DNA of 64,000 nucleotides from Boletus sp. NGJ (GCA_019096195.1 JAGTXK010000239.1:992001-1056000), one strand, 5' to 3'; shown: positions 12,201 to 24,390, counted from the first letter of the stretch. Translations and numbers: made by a program. The notes: generated from the sequence alone by a model not told the origin.

Positions 12201-12593
12201 CAGTGACCTCCAAAACTGTTGCAATGTCTAACCTTGATGTGGTGTGCTGTGCGCACCACAAACACCTGTGGGAATTACACTTTGCTTTGGTGGGAACAAA
12301 CAAAGTACACACCCGTGGTGACAATCTGGCCTCTGGATCATGTGATTTGGATTAGAGCCTGTGGCATTATGTTCATTTCAAAACAGCAATACAATTGCAA
12401 TAGTTTTGCATCTTTTAGTAGAGAATGTGCAATCTTGTTGAAATATCATCATAAGTGGCAATGTTTGGTTATACAAACAAAGATACACACATAAATATTA
12501 TGTCTGAGTTTGAAATAGTTCACACACTCCTTTATTTCCAACCACATCATTATGAGATCCATTTTTTCTACTTAGAAAAACACTATTCTCTCT

Positions 12594-14450
12594 ATGCTTG
12601 ATGCTGGCCAGTTAGCTCATTCTATTGCTGCCACCACTGGTCTCCATGCTTCTACCATATCCAGGCTCCACTCCAAAGAGTGTTCTGAGCTTCAGAAGTC
12701 TATTGGAGGTTGCCCATCCAAGCTTTCTCCTACCAATCTTTGTTATGCCATTTATCTCATTTCATCTGGAAAGGTAGAAAATGCTGTCCAGGTGACCAAG
12801 ACTCTTACCAATGTGGTCAACCAACCCCTCTCTACATTCACAGTATGCCAGCACTTGAGAAAAACTGGTATGAAGGCTGTGGTGAAGTCTAAATGCCCCC
12901 TTCTATCAGCTAGGCATTACAAGGCTCACTTGGACTTTGCCTATGCTCATAAGGATTGGACTATAGAGGACTGGAAGAAGGTAGTATGGTCTGATGAGAG
13001 TAAAATCAATCACCTAGGGTCAGATGGGCAAAAATGGGTCTGGAAAAAAGCAGTTGAAGGGCTTAATGATAGATTGGTTAAAGGGACCTTGAAGTTTGGA
13101 GGAGATTCTCTTATGATGTGGGGGTGTATGACTTGACAGGGAGTTGGCTATGCTACCAAGATTAATGGTAGGTGTTACGACCTCATAACAATAGGACATA
13201 TGATCTGGTGAACTGAAGGCAATCTGGGTTTTATGAGGATCTGCTACTCTTCCTTCCTCTAAGTAGACAAGGGTTTGGTTGGCCAGTGAGTAATGTAGCA
13301 GGCTTTGTGGGTGTTAGAATAATCACCTAAGTCTGATATGTGAGTGACAAAGATGTCCAGCTCCCAATGTATCTCAGAGCAGCAACCATCTGCGACATAT
13401 GCTCTGTGAGGTTTCTACTACCTGCCCTACTCCTTGTAGATCAGATGCCTCTTATAACCCTGGTCCAGTAACAGGGAGCATGGCTTTGCCTTCAACCTCA
13501 ATGAGTAGCAAAGCAAACAAAGAGGCTAGTAATCACTGTGATTACTAGCAAGACAAGAAGCAATGCTTTTAGCTTTGACTTCAAGGAACAGAAGTTGGTG
13601 GAGAAGCAGAGATGATATACACCAGGTTGGATTGTGTAGATCAAGGTTAGAGAGATACATGAAGGGCAAACACTCATATAAATAGGCCTTTCCAATCTAG
13701 GGCAGGCTTTCTATTGTATATGGTAATATGAGATCACAGATTTAATATTACTATATAGAGGATCTGAGGCATCAGACAAATGGAGGATAGAAATACTGGG
13801 TTGTGTATGAGAGAACACAGCCAAGGAGGCAATGTCTATGATCAGATTGGAAGGTGAAATAGACAAGGTGAAATAGAAGGCTGTGTCACAGCCATGGTGT
13901 AGCATCACCTAGAAGTGGCTATGGTATGGTGATGCTTGTGTGGGTGTTGCAGGGGAATCCCGCATTGGAGGAATTGAAGAGAAGGTCATCCCAAAGTCCA
14001 GGAGGGGGTGAAGGAAGGGAAAAAGGTATACCCCCTTCTGTACCCATAACAGTAGGATGGATGGAGACCTTTACCTTCAGATTTTGAAGGATGAGCTGCT
14101 GAATACTCTGCAGTATTATGGTCTAGATCCTCCTAACATGATCTTTCAGCAAGACAATGACTCCAAGCAGACTTGCAAAAAGATGAAAGAGTGGCTTGGT
14201 GAGCAGGATTTTGGGACTATGATATGGCCAGTATAGTTTCCTGACCTCAATCCCATTGAACACCTCTGGGGTCACCTCAAAAAAGGCTAGCAGATCAAGA
14301 ACATTCTCCTAGTGGAATTCATGAGTTATGGGAGAGAGTTCAGGTGGAATGGGAGGGGATACCACTTGAGGAGTATCAGAAGTTGATTGAAAGCATGCCT
14401 AGGAGGGTTGAGGCAGTGCTCAAGGCAAAAGGAGGCTATACCAAGTACTA
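12594..14450 (+). pseudogene. Tc1/mariner transposase, interrupted
   Basis: DDE transposase that would cut and paste the element. N-terminal half (12594-13170): helix-turn-helix with HASTISRLHSKE and GCPSKLSPTN, then the first catalytic aspartate in VVWSDESKINHLGSDG and LMMWGCMT. The frame meets a stop just after this block. The second half resumes at 14052 after a solo LTR: ILKDELLNTLQYYG, the second aspartate in IFQQDNDSKQT (the family usually has QQDNDPKHT) and PDLNPIEHLW. Further stops occur in this half (before FPDLNPIEHLW and after it). The gene is therefore dead by insertion and by point changes. It is related to the transposase at 26529-27015 (shared GCPSKLSPTN and SGKVENAVQ). Confidence 0.85.
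13173..14051. repeat. Solo LTR (879 bases) inside Tc1/mariner element 1
   Basis: Begins TGTTACGACC and ends CCCATAACA (TG..CA), flanked on both sides by the direct repeat GTAGG (13168-13172 and 14052-14056), the 5-base target duplication of an LTR retrotransposon. No internal region is present, so it is a solo LTR left by recombination. A second member of the family is the LTR at 14666-22015 (shared TGTTAYGACC..CTCATAAC start and shared middle around GAGCAGGCTT/GGGCAGGCTT). Confidence 0.88.
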
Positions 14451-14842
14451 ATATCCACTTCATACCAAGAGATGCAAAACTGTTGCAATTGTATTGCTGT
14501 TTTGAAATGGATATAATGCCACAGCCTCTGATCCAAATCACATGCTCTAGAGGCCGGATTGTAGCCAAGAGTGTGTACATTGCTTGTTTCCACCAAAGCA
14601 AAGTGTAATTCCCATGGGTGTTTGTGGTATGCTGTGTGCACCACATCAGGGTTAGACATTGCAATTGTTATGACCACTCATAACTGGGTGACACATTACT
14701 GTGTAATTGACCTCTGTTGATTACTGGACTAGCTGGACTTGAGGGGAAAATACCTCCCTAGGCCTGAGTTCCTAGGTATGGGAACTGACAGCTAGCTTTA
14801 CATAGAGCCTCCTCCTCTAGAGAGAGTGAGGGACATTCCTAT

Positions 14843-15325
14843 TGTAATAATATGGGAAATTTTCAAACTTTTCAAACGCTTACTTACTTTTCATTTTCTT
14901 CACCTCTTTTCTTCATAAGTCAGTGACTGTGCACGTGACCGTGGAAACACATCACATGATAGGTCTAGAACCTATGACATCATATGACATCATACCTCAT
15001 GTGATCCACGCCCTTTTAATTTCCGCTCTTCTCACACAGCCCTATTAATCTCTGTCTTACCATACGTAGTAATTTATCACATGCACAGCCTGGTCCGTGC
15101 GCACTTCTCATCATGTATATAAACTAGCACTTAGACGACTGGTATCCCCAGTCTAATCCACTTGTATCTTCCTCCAATAACCTATTAGCTTCGGCCATCG
15201 GTCGTCGTAGGGTTAGGAATATCCAGGACTAAGACTCTCCCACCTGATTCGTTCAGCCAGGACTCGTGTAGCCTGCAAAGCATTTCCGAGCCTTGTGGTT
15301 TGTTTTCCGAAAGGGATTCATAACA
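14843..15325 (+). repeat. E1 5' LTR
   Basis: 483 bases, TG..CA. It contains a TATA-like ATGTATATAAAC about 210 bases before its end, in the place where LTR promoters lie. Pairs with 20794-21277. The same LTR family also occurs as a solo copy on the minus strand at 33716-38430. Confidence 0.93.
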
Positions 15326-15940
15326 CTTGGATTAGACTGCTATACACAACGCTCGGACTCCAGAGCTAAGGAGATATACGCGGGCCCAGCGTTTTAAGGG
15401 ACATCTGCATAGTATTCACCACTTGACGGTGACAAGAAAAGAACTCGCCGAAACTCTTGCATATACGCTCGTCCGGCGTACTAAATAAGGATAACGTTGC
15501 TGCCGGGCATAGTGCACTAGCCCCACTTCTCAGGTGGTTGCCGACTTGAGCGTACGCTGGTTCTACGATAGTGAACCCAGGTTCTCGTGATTACCTGTGA
15601 CGTCACGAAGTAGCGATAAGGAGATTTATCTCGCCTTTCTCCCGTGCTACACCTGCTTGTAGTAAAAGCAGTCATCCTCCGGTCCCCCATCACCGTTGCC
15701 CATCATTTTCAACGACCTCTACTTCGACTCCTACGAAGGCGTAGGAACCCCAGAACCGGATTGTAAGATATCTGGTAGTAAGGTTCTGAAAGAAGACCGA
15801 CGCAGGAAAAGGAAAACTTATATCAGAAACCCCGACAAAGTCAGACCTCTTCGCCCATCCTCCGCATTCGCACTCTACCGCATTCAATACTTCCGCTCCT
15901 ACCTTCGCCCCACATCCTCTCCTAAGACCAAACCCTCAAT
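15326..15940 (+). other. E1 leader between LTR and gag
   Basis: Untranslated leader. A similar leader is found in reverse at about 32,590-32,830, next to element E2 (shared AAATAAGGATAACRTTGCT and ACTAGCCCCRCTTCT segments), which links the two elements. Confidence 0.6.
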
Positions 15941-17060
15941 ATGTCTAGAGTCGACATTGACGAACTCGTCCAAAAACTCGCCGACCTTACTCAGGAACGC
16001 GACAAGGAAAATATCACAAAGAAAATCGCTGATCCTGGGAAATGGGACGGCACAAGGTCATCTTTCCGCCCTTGGTGGATAAAGCTCCGTCTCTGGGTTG
16101 ACGCCCAGAAATGGAAAAATAACAAGATCATGGACATCGCTGTCCTCTCCCGTCTCGAAGGAAAAGCAGAATCCTTCGCACAATTGATTATGGAACACTA
16201 CCTCGATGAGGAAGCTACCATCGAGACGGACGCAAACGGGACTCTTGTTACCGGCAAAAGGAGCCAATGCGTGGCCCACTTGGAATAGGTTACAGGAGCA
16301 GATCAAAACCCACTTCTGTATCGATACCTTGGCCCACGAGTCATTAAGGAAACTCGAGGCCTTGAAACAAAACGGTCACCCTATTGACCTATTCCTACAA
16401 AGGTTTGAGATCTTGAGAAAAGAGTCGTATATCGACGATCACCACGCCGAAGTTCTACTGAAAAAGGCAGTAGACTTCAAAATCTACGAACGATCTCGTT
16501 TGAATAGCCCCGCCCGCAATTTTGACTACGAAGACCTAGTCATAAACTATAGAACAATAGGTCGGGCATTCGAACAGATTGCGAACGAGCGTGGCCCTCC
16601 TCACAGATCTCAACCCCCACGTTCCTCATTCCCTCCTCCACGTGGGCAGCCCCCACACAATTCATATCGCCCAACCTACACGGCAGTAGGAACACAACCG
16701 GGTCGCGGTGCGCCCATGGAAATAGGTGTCCAGCAGGCTGGACCTTCCAAGGAAACCAGAACCTGTTTCCACTGTGGCAAACCCGGCCACATTAAACCTA
16801 ACTGCCCGACGAACCCTTTCAAACGGACTGGTCGTCCACCTATGCAACGCCAGATTTGGGACTGGAACCAAGGCTCGTACTGTGAGCAAATTCAGGGAGA
16901 AAACGAGTATCCCTCTTTTTTTAACGAAACCCAATCTCGCGCATACGCACAACGACCACTCCCGCAACCTCCCGTCAGCTACAGTGGCACCAAGTGTAGC
17001 AGCAAGGAACCTATGTTTCCGATGAGGCGGAAGCATACTATAGAGACAAATTTGAGGTAG
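15941..17060 (+). pseudogene. E1 gag region
   Basis: Gag-like capsid/nucleocapsid region of the retrotransposon. A gag-type block carries WDGTRSSFRPWWIKLRLWVD early on, and a CCHC zinc knuckle (CFHCGKPGHIKPNC, about 16,768-16,809) lies near the end after a Pro/Arg-rich stretch. Fossil reading frame; no single-change details given. Confidence 0.85.
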
Positions 17061-17103
17061 AAGCAAAAGCCCGAGCTGCACAGGCTTTAAATGGACAGCG
17101 CCA

Positions 17104-20100
17104 ATGAGTACAGAGGGAACTCAGCGGCAAGAACTTTCTTCTTCTTTTTCATCTTCTCTTACGACATGTACAAGTACCGATTTTCCTATCTCCGATCTCT
17201 CCGCTGTACTACGTAAACTATCAATGAAATCTGCGAGGGCGTCTCAATTGAGCGCGGCACCAGAATTAAGTGTACTTAATTCCCTCGTAAAACAACAAAA
17301 AATATCGAATATCTATAAACCCACAAAGGTTACGTTAAACCAAGCATCTACACTTTCCTATGGTGGAGAATTTTCACTCGAAACCATAGTATCGTGCAAC
17401 GTTAACGGCCAGTGGTCGCATTACCGTTTCCAGTCCCTCCTGGATTCGGGAGCGTCGCATACTTTCATAGATCAGGACTATGTAAAACGTCACGGAATAC
17501 CTTTTTATACCATCGACAACCCCATTAAGATACATAATGCTGACGGTTCGGAAGGAGCAATCGGACCGATCCGTCACGCAGTAACACTGATGGTGGAAAT
17601 AGAAGGACACTACGAAGTTATAGACGCGTACATATCTAAATTAGGAACTCATCGAATGATCATCGGGTATGACTGGCTATATCGTCATAACCCTGACATC
17701 GATTGGGTAAAACAGACAATCACGTTTCCTCGCTGTACCTCCTACTGTAAAATTATGGGCCTAGGACCCACTTCCTCTTACGAAGCCGGCTCAACTACGT
17801 ACAATAGAAGAAGGACTTAAAGAAAAGGTTCCATTAACTTATCACGAATTTCTAGATGTCTTTTCGGAGAAAGAATCTCAAAGGATGCCTTTACGAAAAC
17901 ACTGGGATCACGCAATCGATCTCAAAGAAGACTTCATCCCCAAGAAAGGACGTGTTATTCCCCTTTCGGACATCGAGATGGAAGAAGTCAGAACGTTCAT
18001 CGAAAAGGAAGTCAAAAAGGGTTATGTCAAACCCTCCAAATCTCCACAGACATCTCCCGTCTTCTTCATTCCTAAAAAAGACGGCAAAAAACGAATGGTT
18101 ATGGACTACCGCTATTTAAACGAAGGAACGATCAAGAATTCCTATCCACTCCCTCTTATCCCGCAATTAATTGATCGACTCAAAAACGCGGATCTATTTA
18201 CGGCTATGGATCTCCGATGGGGATATAACAATGTCCGCATCAAAGAAGGCGATGAATGGAAAGCGGCATTCGTTACCCCTATTGGAGCATACGAACCTAC
18301 CGTTATGTATTTCGGTCTTACGAACTCTCCCCCCACGTTTCAAACGATGATGAACGATATATTTAACGACATGTATGCGGTAGTCGTCATCTACATCGAC
18401 GACGTTATGATATTCACATCAAAAAAGACAAAAGAACAACACGAAGAAGTTGTAAAGGAAGTTTTACGCCGTCTCCGCGAAAACGACCTTTACGTAAAAC
18501 CAGAAAAGTGTACCTTCTCGGCAGAAAAAGTAGATTTCTTAGGAATGGTGGTATCTAAAGAGGGGGTAGAAATGCAGTCGAAGAAAGTAGCTGGGGTCAT
18601 GGATTGGCCAATTCCTACTCGCTTGAAGCAACTTCAAGGCTTTCTCGGACTCTGTAATTATTATAGACGATTCATAGAAGGCTTCGCACAAATCGCCCGA
18701 CCCTTGAACGATCTTACCAAGAAAGACGTTCCATTCAAATGGGGTCCAGATCAACAAGAAGCATTCACAAACTTAAAAAGAAAATTTACGGAAGCGCCAC
18801 TTCTCGCGTATCCTAATCGCGATCAAGAAATGCGCGTGGAAACCGATGCCTCGGACATCGCCACGGGAGCAGTGCTCTCCACCTTATGCAATGACGAGTA
18901 ACTGGCGACCAGTCGCCTTTATCTCTCACTCTTTTGACAGCGCAGAGCGCAACTACCCGATCTACGATAAAGAATTACTTGCAGTAATTCGCGCCTTAGA
19001 AGAATGGCGCCATTATTTAATTGGTCGCGAAAGGTTTGAAATCTGGACTGACCATAAAAATCTAGAATATTGGAAGAAGCCTCAAACGCTTAGCGGACGT
19101 CAAGCACGTTGGCACGCGCTTCTTCAAGAATTTAATTATTCTTTCGTATACAAACCTGGATCGTCCAATGGGAGAGCTGATGCTCTATCTCGACGACCAG
19201 ATCACGGTGACGCAGTTGTAGATCACAATCAAAACGTCACCGTTCTCCCTCCTTCTATATTTATAAATCACGTTTCTCTTTCCTCCGATCTCATGACAAA
19301 AATACAAAAAGAATCTAAAAAACATAACGTCGATGCTATAAACAATTTCCTTTTCTACTCAGAACTTAATCTATTCAAAAACGAAAAAGATCAAATCTAC
19401 GTACCTGAATCTCTACGTACCGAAATCATTACGTTATGTCATGATTCGCCTATTGCAGGACACGGCGGTCATTCTAAAACTATACATACTCTTTCTCGAT
19501 ATTTCTCGTGGCCAGGAGTCACAAAGGACGTAAAAACTTACGTAGATCACTGCCAAGTGTGCGCCCTCACGAAGGGTAAGCAAAATGCACCGGCAGGAAA
19601 AGTCATCCCTCTTCCCGCAGCAAAAAGACCATGGGAAGACTTATCAGTAGATTTCATTACAGGCTTACCGCCTTCACAATCATTTACCGCTATATGTGTT
19701 GTTGTGGACAGATTCTCAAAAGAAGTTATTTTTATACCAACTTACGATACATGTTCCTCAAAGGATCTTGCTATTTTATTTAGAGACCATGTCTGGTCAA
19801 CACATGGACTCCCCTCTACCCTCGTATCAGATCGAGGACCACAATTCGTTTCTGCTTTCACCCAAGAGCTTTGTAAGCTTCTTGGCATAAAACAAAAAAT
19901 CTCTACGGCATACCATCCGCAAACGGACGGGCAAACCGAACGCGTTAACCGAGGATCTCGAGCAGTATCTCCGTGCACGTATGCCGGAAAGAAACAAAAC
20001 GACTGGGTCGAATGGCTGAAGTTAGCCCAATTCTCTCACAATAACACCGTCACTATGGCTAGCCACTGGAGAAATCCCCTTCAAAGTCACACGAAACTAT

Positions 20101-20174
20101 GTACCACGAATGGGTTTCGAAGGAATCTCTTACGGGTTTTGCAGACGAAATTGGGCGTAACCATAAGAGATTGA
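17104..20174 (+). pseudogene. E1 pol region: protease, RT, RNase H, integrase
   Basis: Protease motif LLDSGASHTFID (about 17,437). Reverse transcriptase with VFFIPKKDGKKRMVMDYR and the YIDDVMIF active-site block (about 18,390). RNase H with DKELLAVIRALEEWRHYL and WTDHKNLEYW. Integrase zinc-binding part (HDSPIAGHGGHSKT..CQVCALTKG, about 19,440-19,580) and core (VDFITGLPPS, then DRGPQFVSAF). Typical Ty3/gypsy order with integrase after RNase H. Broken fossil. Confidence 0.92.
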
Positions 20175-20407
20175 AGAAGCGCTGGAAGCTACACGAGAGA
20201 GGATGATCACCTCTTCCGATAAAAAACGATCCTTCGGCACCAGAATATTCTATTGGCCAGCAAGTCTGGCTTTCAACAGATAAATTAAAACTTCCTTATA
20301 CGGCGAAAAAACTCACACAAAAATGGATTGGTCCCTACGTTATCACTAGGGTACTTCCTAACGCCGTAACGCTCAAACTACCTAATTCTGTTCACATCCA
20401 TCCAACT

Positions 20408-20782
20408 GTGAACATTTCTCGCGTCAAACCATATAGAGACACGCTGCCTGGACAGCCTAAATCTCGTCCCGACGCTATAGAAGTCGACGAAGAAGGTGAA
20501 GAGCAGTTTGAAGTTGATTATATCGCCGCTTCCAGGATGAAAAGAGGCAAAATAGAATATTTGGTTCATTGGAAGGGTTATGATGAAACCGATAGAACCT
20601 GGGAATCTGAAGACATTCACGTAACTGCACCGGATGCAGTTCAAGATTTCCATCGTCTTAATCCTTCCGCACCACGCAAGCTTCGTGGTCTATCATTTTC
20701 AGCTTTCGCTTCCTTATTCTCGCCTTATGAAAACTTCACCGAAAACGAAAAAACAACGACTCGCCTGGAATTCGAGTCTTAA
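20408..20782 (+). other. E1 chromodomain region
   Basis: Chromodomain at the integrase tail (IEYLVHWKGYDETDRTWESE, about 20,550-20,610). In this family it is thought to steer integration to heterochromatin, which fits the nested block in which E1 lies. Confidence 0.88.
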
Positions 20783-20793
20783 AGAGGGGGTAG

Positions 20794-21277
20794 TGTAATA
20801 ATATGGGAAATTTTCAAACTTTTCAAACGCTCACTTACTTTTCATCTTCTTCACCTCTTCTTCTTCATAAGTCACGTGACTGTGCACGTGACCGTGGAAA
20901 CATATCACATGATAGGTCTAGAACCTATGACGTCATATGACATCATACCTCATGTGATCCACGACCTTTTAATTTCCGCTCTTCTCACACAGCCCTATTA
21001 ATCTCTGTCTTACCATACGTAGTAATTTATCACACGCACAGCATGGTCCGTGCGCATTTCCCTCATGTATATAAACTAGCACTTTGACGACTGGTATCCC
21101 CAGTCTAATCCACTTGTATCTTCCTCCAACAACCTATTAGCTTCGGCCATCGGTCGTCGTAGGGTTGGGAATATCCAGGACTAAGACTCTCCCACCTGAT
21201 TCGTTCAGCCAGGACTCGTGTAGCCTGCAAAGCATTTCCGAGCCTTGTGGTTTGTTTTCCGAAAGGGATTCATAACA
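20794..21277 (+). repeat. E1 3' LTR
   Basis: 484 bases, partner of 14843-15325, preceded by the polypurine tract AAAGAGGGGGTAG. Followed directly by the target duplication CCTAT. Confidence 0.93.
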
Positions 21278-22015
21278 CCTATGACCAATGGCAGAGTCTT
21301 GGACTTTGAGGATAGTGACACCTGTTGTCCTATTGTTCTACAAGGAAACCCTTCTTGTAGAGGTCTGTATTGGTGTTGGTGTTGGTTAGACATGCAAACA
21401 ACCCTTCCTGAGCAGAACCCTGTCTGCATAGATGTTGCTGCTGATTTAGCACGCAAACAAGTAGCGAGAAAGCCGCACAAGTGTGAAGTGATGAGAAGAA
21501 GTATCAAAAGCATGAGTGTTGTCACTTCCAGAGTGGGTGCAGACCCTGAAGTGATGTGGAACTGAGAGTAGAGTTGATTACACAGTAAGAAGTGTAGATC
21601 AAGGTTAAGGGCTACATGAAGGGCATATGCCTGTATATACAGTATAGACCTTCCTAATCTAGAGCAGGCTTCTTATCATATATAGTAATATAAGATCGCA
21701 GATCGAATTACTATGAAAGGAGATCATAGGCATCAGACAAATGAGGAAATGGAATACTAGGCTATGTATGAGAGAATATAGCTGAGGAGGCAATGTCTGT
21801 GATTGAATCAGAGGTGAAATACATATAGGTGAAATAGAGGGCTGTGTCACAGCCATAGTGATACATCATCTAGAAGGGTTGTTTAGGGTGGGGTGATGCT
21901 TGAGTGAGTGTCATGGGGGAATCCCGAGTTGTAGAAGTTGAAGAGTAGGTCATCCCAGAGTCTGGGAGGGGGAGTAGAAAGAGAAAAAGACATACCCCCT
22001 TCTACAACCATAACA

Positions 22016-22795
22016 AGAATATTTTGTCTCTCTCATTCTTGAATCTGGTTAGTATGGCCATCTGGATCCCTCCCCTCTTCCACATTTCCTGGGCAATCTG
22101 CCTTATCACAGAAGCTACACTCCAGGTTGCAAACCTGTAAAACTTGCAGCATGTAAAACTTCTTCACCTAATCATCATTTACCATGCCTTTGCTTCAATT
22201 GTGGCACCTTGCAAATCCCTACAATTGTAGTTGACTTGGCATCCTTGACTTCATCAAGAGAGAGACCCTTCATTACCTCTGCTAGCATGGACTGATAGTG
22301 CTGAAACATTGCCGAGGATCCCAGTTGGACACCAAACTGTTCCTCTATGGTCATCTTGATTTCTTCCTTGTGCTACTCCTGAATCACAGACCAAGTGGTC
22401 CATGTTGTCCCAAGAGCGATGCTCTTCTTCTTCTTTCCTGTCCTTGTTTGTGCATCCATTTCAGATATGTCTTTTCAAAGTTTGAGATCAATTCTTAAAA
22501 CCACAGTGAAGCTTTCTTACCTGAAGTTTATGGTCCCACATAGCATGCTCCAGAGTTAGGTTTTCCCTCGGTTTCTGGATCTAACTGACCAGAGCCCTCC
22601 AAATTGTCTATTGTTTCTTACCTCATGCAGCCTTCCATGATGGCCATCACTCCTGGAGAATGGATAGCATGGTGTCAGATATGCCAGTGCTTTCATGTTG
22701 TGATGTAATGCAAGATGGCCTGGCCTCATATTCAGCAGAAACATTCTCAGGTTGAGGTTCTCCAACCCTCATCTCATCTTCTGAACCATGATAGT
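22016..22795 (-). pseudogene. Remnant of KDZ-associated ORF
   Basis: On the minus strand about 22,490-22,200 reads LLGTTWTTWSVIQE, then HKEEIKMTIEEQFGVQLGSS, HYQSMLAEVMKGLS and LDEVKDAK. This resembles the companion protein often found beside KDZ transposases in basidiomycetes (pattern TTWxxWxVxxxLxKxEI..HYQxAxxxVMxGL). Stops occur within it, for example just before HKEEI. The upstream side of the ORF is interrupted by the solo LTR at 22796-23433. Family assignment is from memory and moderate. Confidence 0.5.
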
Positions 22796-23433
22796 TGTTA
22801 CGTTTCCTCCTTTCTTCCCCCTTTTCTTCCCTTCAATCGTCCTTGTCCTTGTCTCGTCCTCTTGAACTCCCCTTGGACCATTTACTACACAGTGAGACTC
22901 CGTGTAGTCAAGGCCGACCTTCGCACCTCGTGCATCACTTGTACTTCTACGCCGACCCCACACGGTGGATCCCTTCTATTTCCCACTCCATAGGATCTCT
23001 CCGGTGCTGCGGCTTATTCATCCTTTTCCCACGCCTCAGTATGTATATAAACCCACCCTCTGTAGTCGATCCCCCAATTTACACCTACTTGGTGAACTTT
23101 CATCATCGCCCCTCCGGACCTCTAAAAGTCGTCGTTCCACTTCGAGTGAACGCTTCTTCTACGTCTCGTCTTCACTCTTTGAGTGAACCCTCGACTACGA
23201 CTAGGAAGACCCTTTTGTCGTCGAACCCTTGACCCCGCGACTAGGAAGACCCTCTGTCGCCGAACCCTTGACCCCGCGACCAGGAAGACCCTCTGTCGCC
23301 GAACCCTTGACCCTAGCCAAAGGGTCCACCTTCGTCCCGTAGCTCTCCTGAAGCTACCTCTCTCGACCCCGGTAGCTCGTCGCTACTCGACCATCCAAGT
23401 TAACGCCTGTCCCTACCCGGGGTAGTCGTAACA
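22796..23433 (+). repeat. Solo LTR (638 bases), young
   Basis: Begins TGTTACGTTTCCTCC and ends GTAGTCGTAACA, with a perfect 5-base target duplication ATAGT (22791-22795 and 23434-23438). It is CpG-rich while the DNA around it is CpG-poor, which points to a recent insertion. It contains a TATA-like ATGTATATAAACCC near 23,040 and a tandem repeat at 23198-23315. Confidence 0.9.
23198..23315 (+). repeat. Three tandem copies of a 39-40 base unit
   Basis: Units at 23198-23237, 23238-23276 and 23277-23315, each with the core CGACYAGGAAGACCC and CGAACCCTTGACCC. They lie in the transcribed part of the solo LTR downstream of its TATA-like site. Confidence 0.9.
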
Positions 23434-24390
23434 ATAGTTGGTTCCTTGATACTCGGTCTCAGCATAACCCTGTGAGCAGTCAGACATAGATGCAGATTGC
23501 AGTACAACCTTTTATTTTCATTTGATATTATATTTACAACCACACAGTATGCTAAGTAGCCTAGGTTACACAATAACAGCAATACCTCTGTAAAATGTAA
23601 CATATGCCTGGGCCTGGTGACCAACAGTGACCTCATTTCACTAACAGATGCTTACATGTGTAATATAATGCCAGATAAGCTAGCTCATCTTGTTGCCATA
23701 TGTAGTGGTGACAGGTAGAGTGCAAAAGGCTGGATGCAGAGATGGTGGAGATGAGTCTCTGCATATCACATATTGAACACTGCCTGTCCCAACTACCTAT
23801 GGCAATGAGATGAGTTAGCCTACCTGGCATTGCTGGTGTCATTTATCTAACCAGCTTACCTGCCCCCATTTGTATCAAATACTCTTCACATCTTTGGGCT
23901 TACTACTTACAAGAAAGGGTTTGATATGTGAGGCTGCTGCATTGAATGTTACATCCTTGAAATTTGCCCCATCTCCATGTTTAGAGTGATGTTCCATAAA
24001 AAAATCCACCATAGCATCTATCTCTTAATTGGTCCACTTTCCCTTGCCTGCCAAATGCATATCTTGGGACATGAGTGACTCAATGCAGAGACTACTGCTA
24101 GAGCTCGTACTCCTGACTCCATTTACATAGTCAAGGCCATCAGAGTGTAATATAGTGCAGTATATCCAATATAAAGCTCAGCCAAGGTTACTAAATCGCA
24201 GTAATGCTGCAGATGAAGTCGAAGATCTGACATCTATAGACTCAGCTCTAACTAGCTGAGATAACACACTAGAGTGTTCAAAAAACCTTATGGAGAAACA
24301 TATGCATTACTGATTTGTGTTATGGCTTGCTGTGTGAAATATGCTATATCTGTGTTTTTGATACTGCTATACTGGCTTCCATCCATCTAA
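23434..24390. other. AT-rich, CpG-poor DNA, no gene seen
   Basis: Lies between the solo LTR and the KDZ remnant. No frame with family signal. It may be the untranslated part of an old KDZ-type element, but nothing in the sequence proves it. Confidence 0.4.

Larger units (their letters stand above)
12201..14665 (+). mobile_element. Tc1/mariner element 1 with long terminal inverted repeats
   Basis: The left end begins CAGTGACCTCCAAAACTGTT right after a TA dinucleotide, as expected for Tc1/mariner. The first 220 bases or so return inverted at 14465-14665 (for example GGTTAGACATTGCAA at the right against TTGCAATGTCTAACC at the left), so the inverted repeats are unusually long. The last roughly 20 bases of the right repeat are missing because an LTR starts at 14666. 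Inside is one transposase gene, split by a solo LTR at 13173-14051. CpG is rare throughout, which suggests an old, once-methylated copy. Confidence 0.85.
14843..21277 (+). mobile_element. Ty3/gypsy chromodomain LTR retrotransposon E1
   Basis: LTR fossil of the chromovirus branch, 6,435 bases, plus strand. The LTRs (14843-15325 and 20794-21277) both run TGTAATAATATGGG..ATAACA and are about 97% alike by eye. The element is flanked by a perfect 5-base target duplication CCTAT (14838-14842 and 21278-21282), so both ends are original. Order inside: leader (15326-15940), gag with a CCHC zinc knuckle, protease, reverse transcriptase, RNase H, integrase, chromodomain. It is the youngest large element in the block: CpG-rich, with similar LTRs. 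It is broken, with perhaps four to six interruptions, and is not expected to act. It lies inside an older LTR. Confidence 0.93.
14666..22015. repeat. LTR of the same family, split by gypsy element E1
   Basis: Left part 14666-14842 (starts TGTTATGACCACTCATAAC) and right part 21283-22015 (ends CAACCATAACA) together make about 905 bases, close to the 879-base solo LTR at 13173. E1 with its target duplication sits between. The flanking pentamers are GCAAT on the left and AGAAT on the right, so they do not match well, and the DNA on the right is not the missing end of Tc1/mariner element 1. Confidence 0.78.

Noticed and set aside
23198-23315. Possible CRISPR-like repeats
   Set aside because: The units are directly adjacent with no spacers, lie in an LTR and the genome is fungal.
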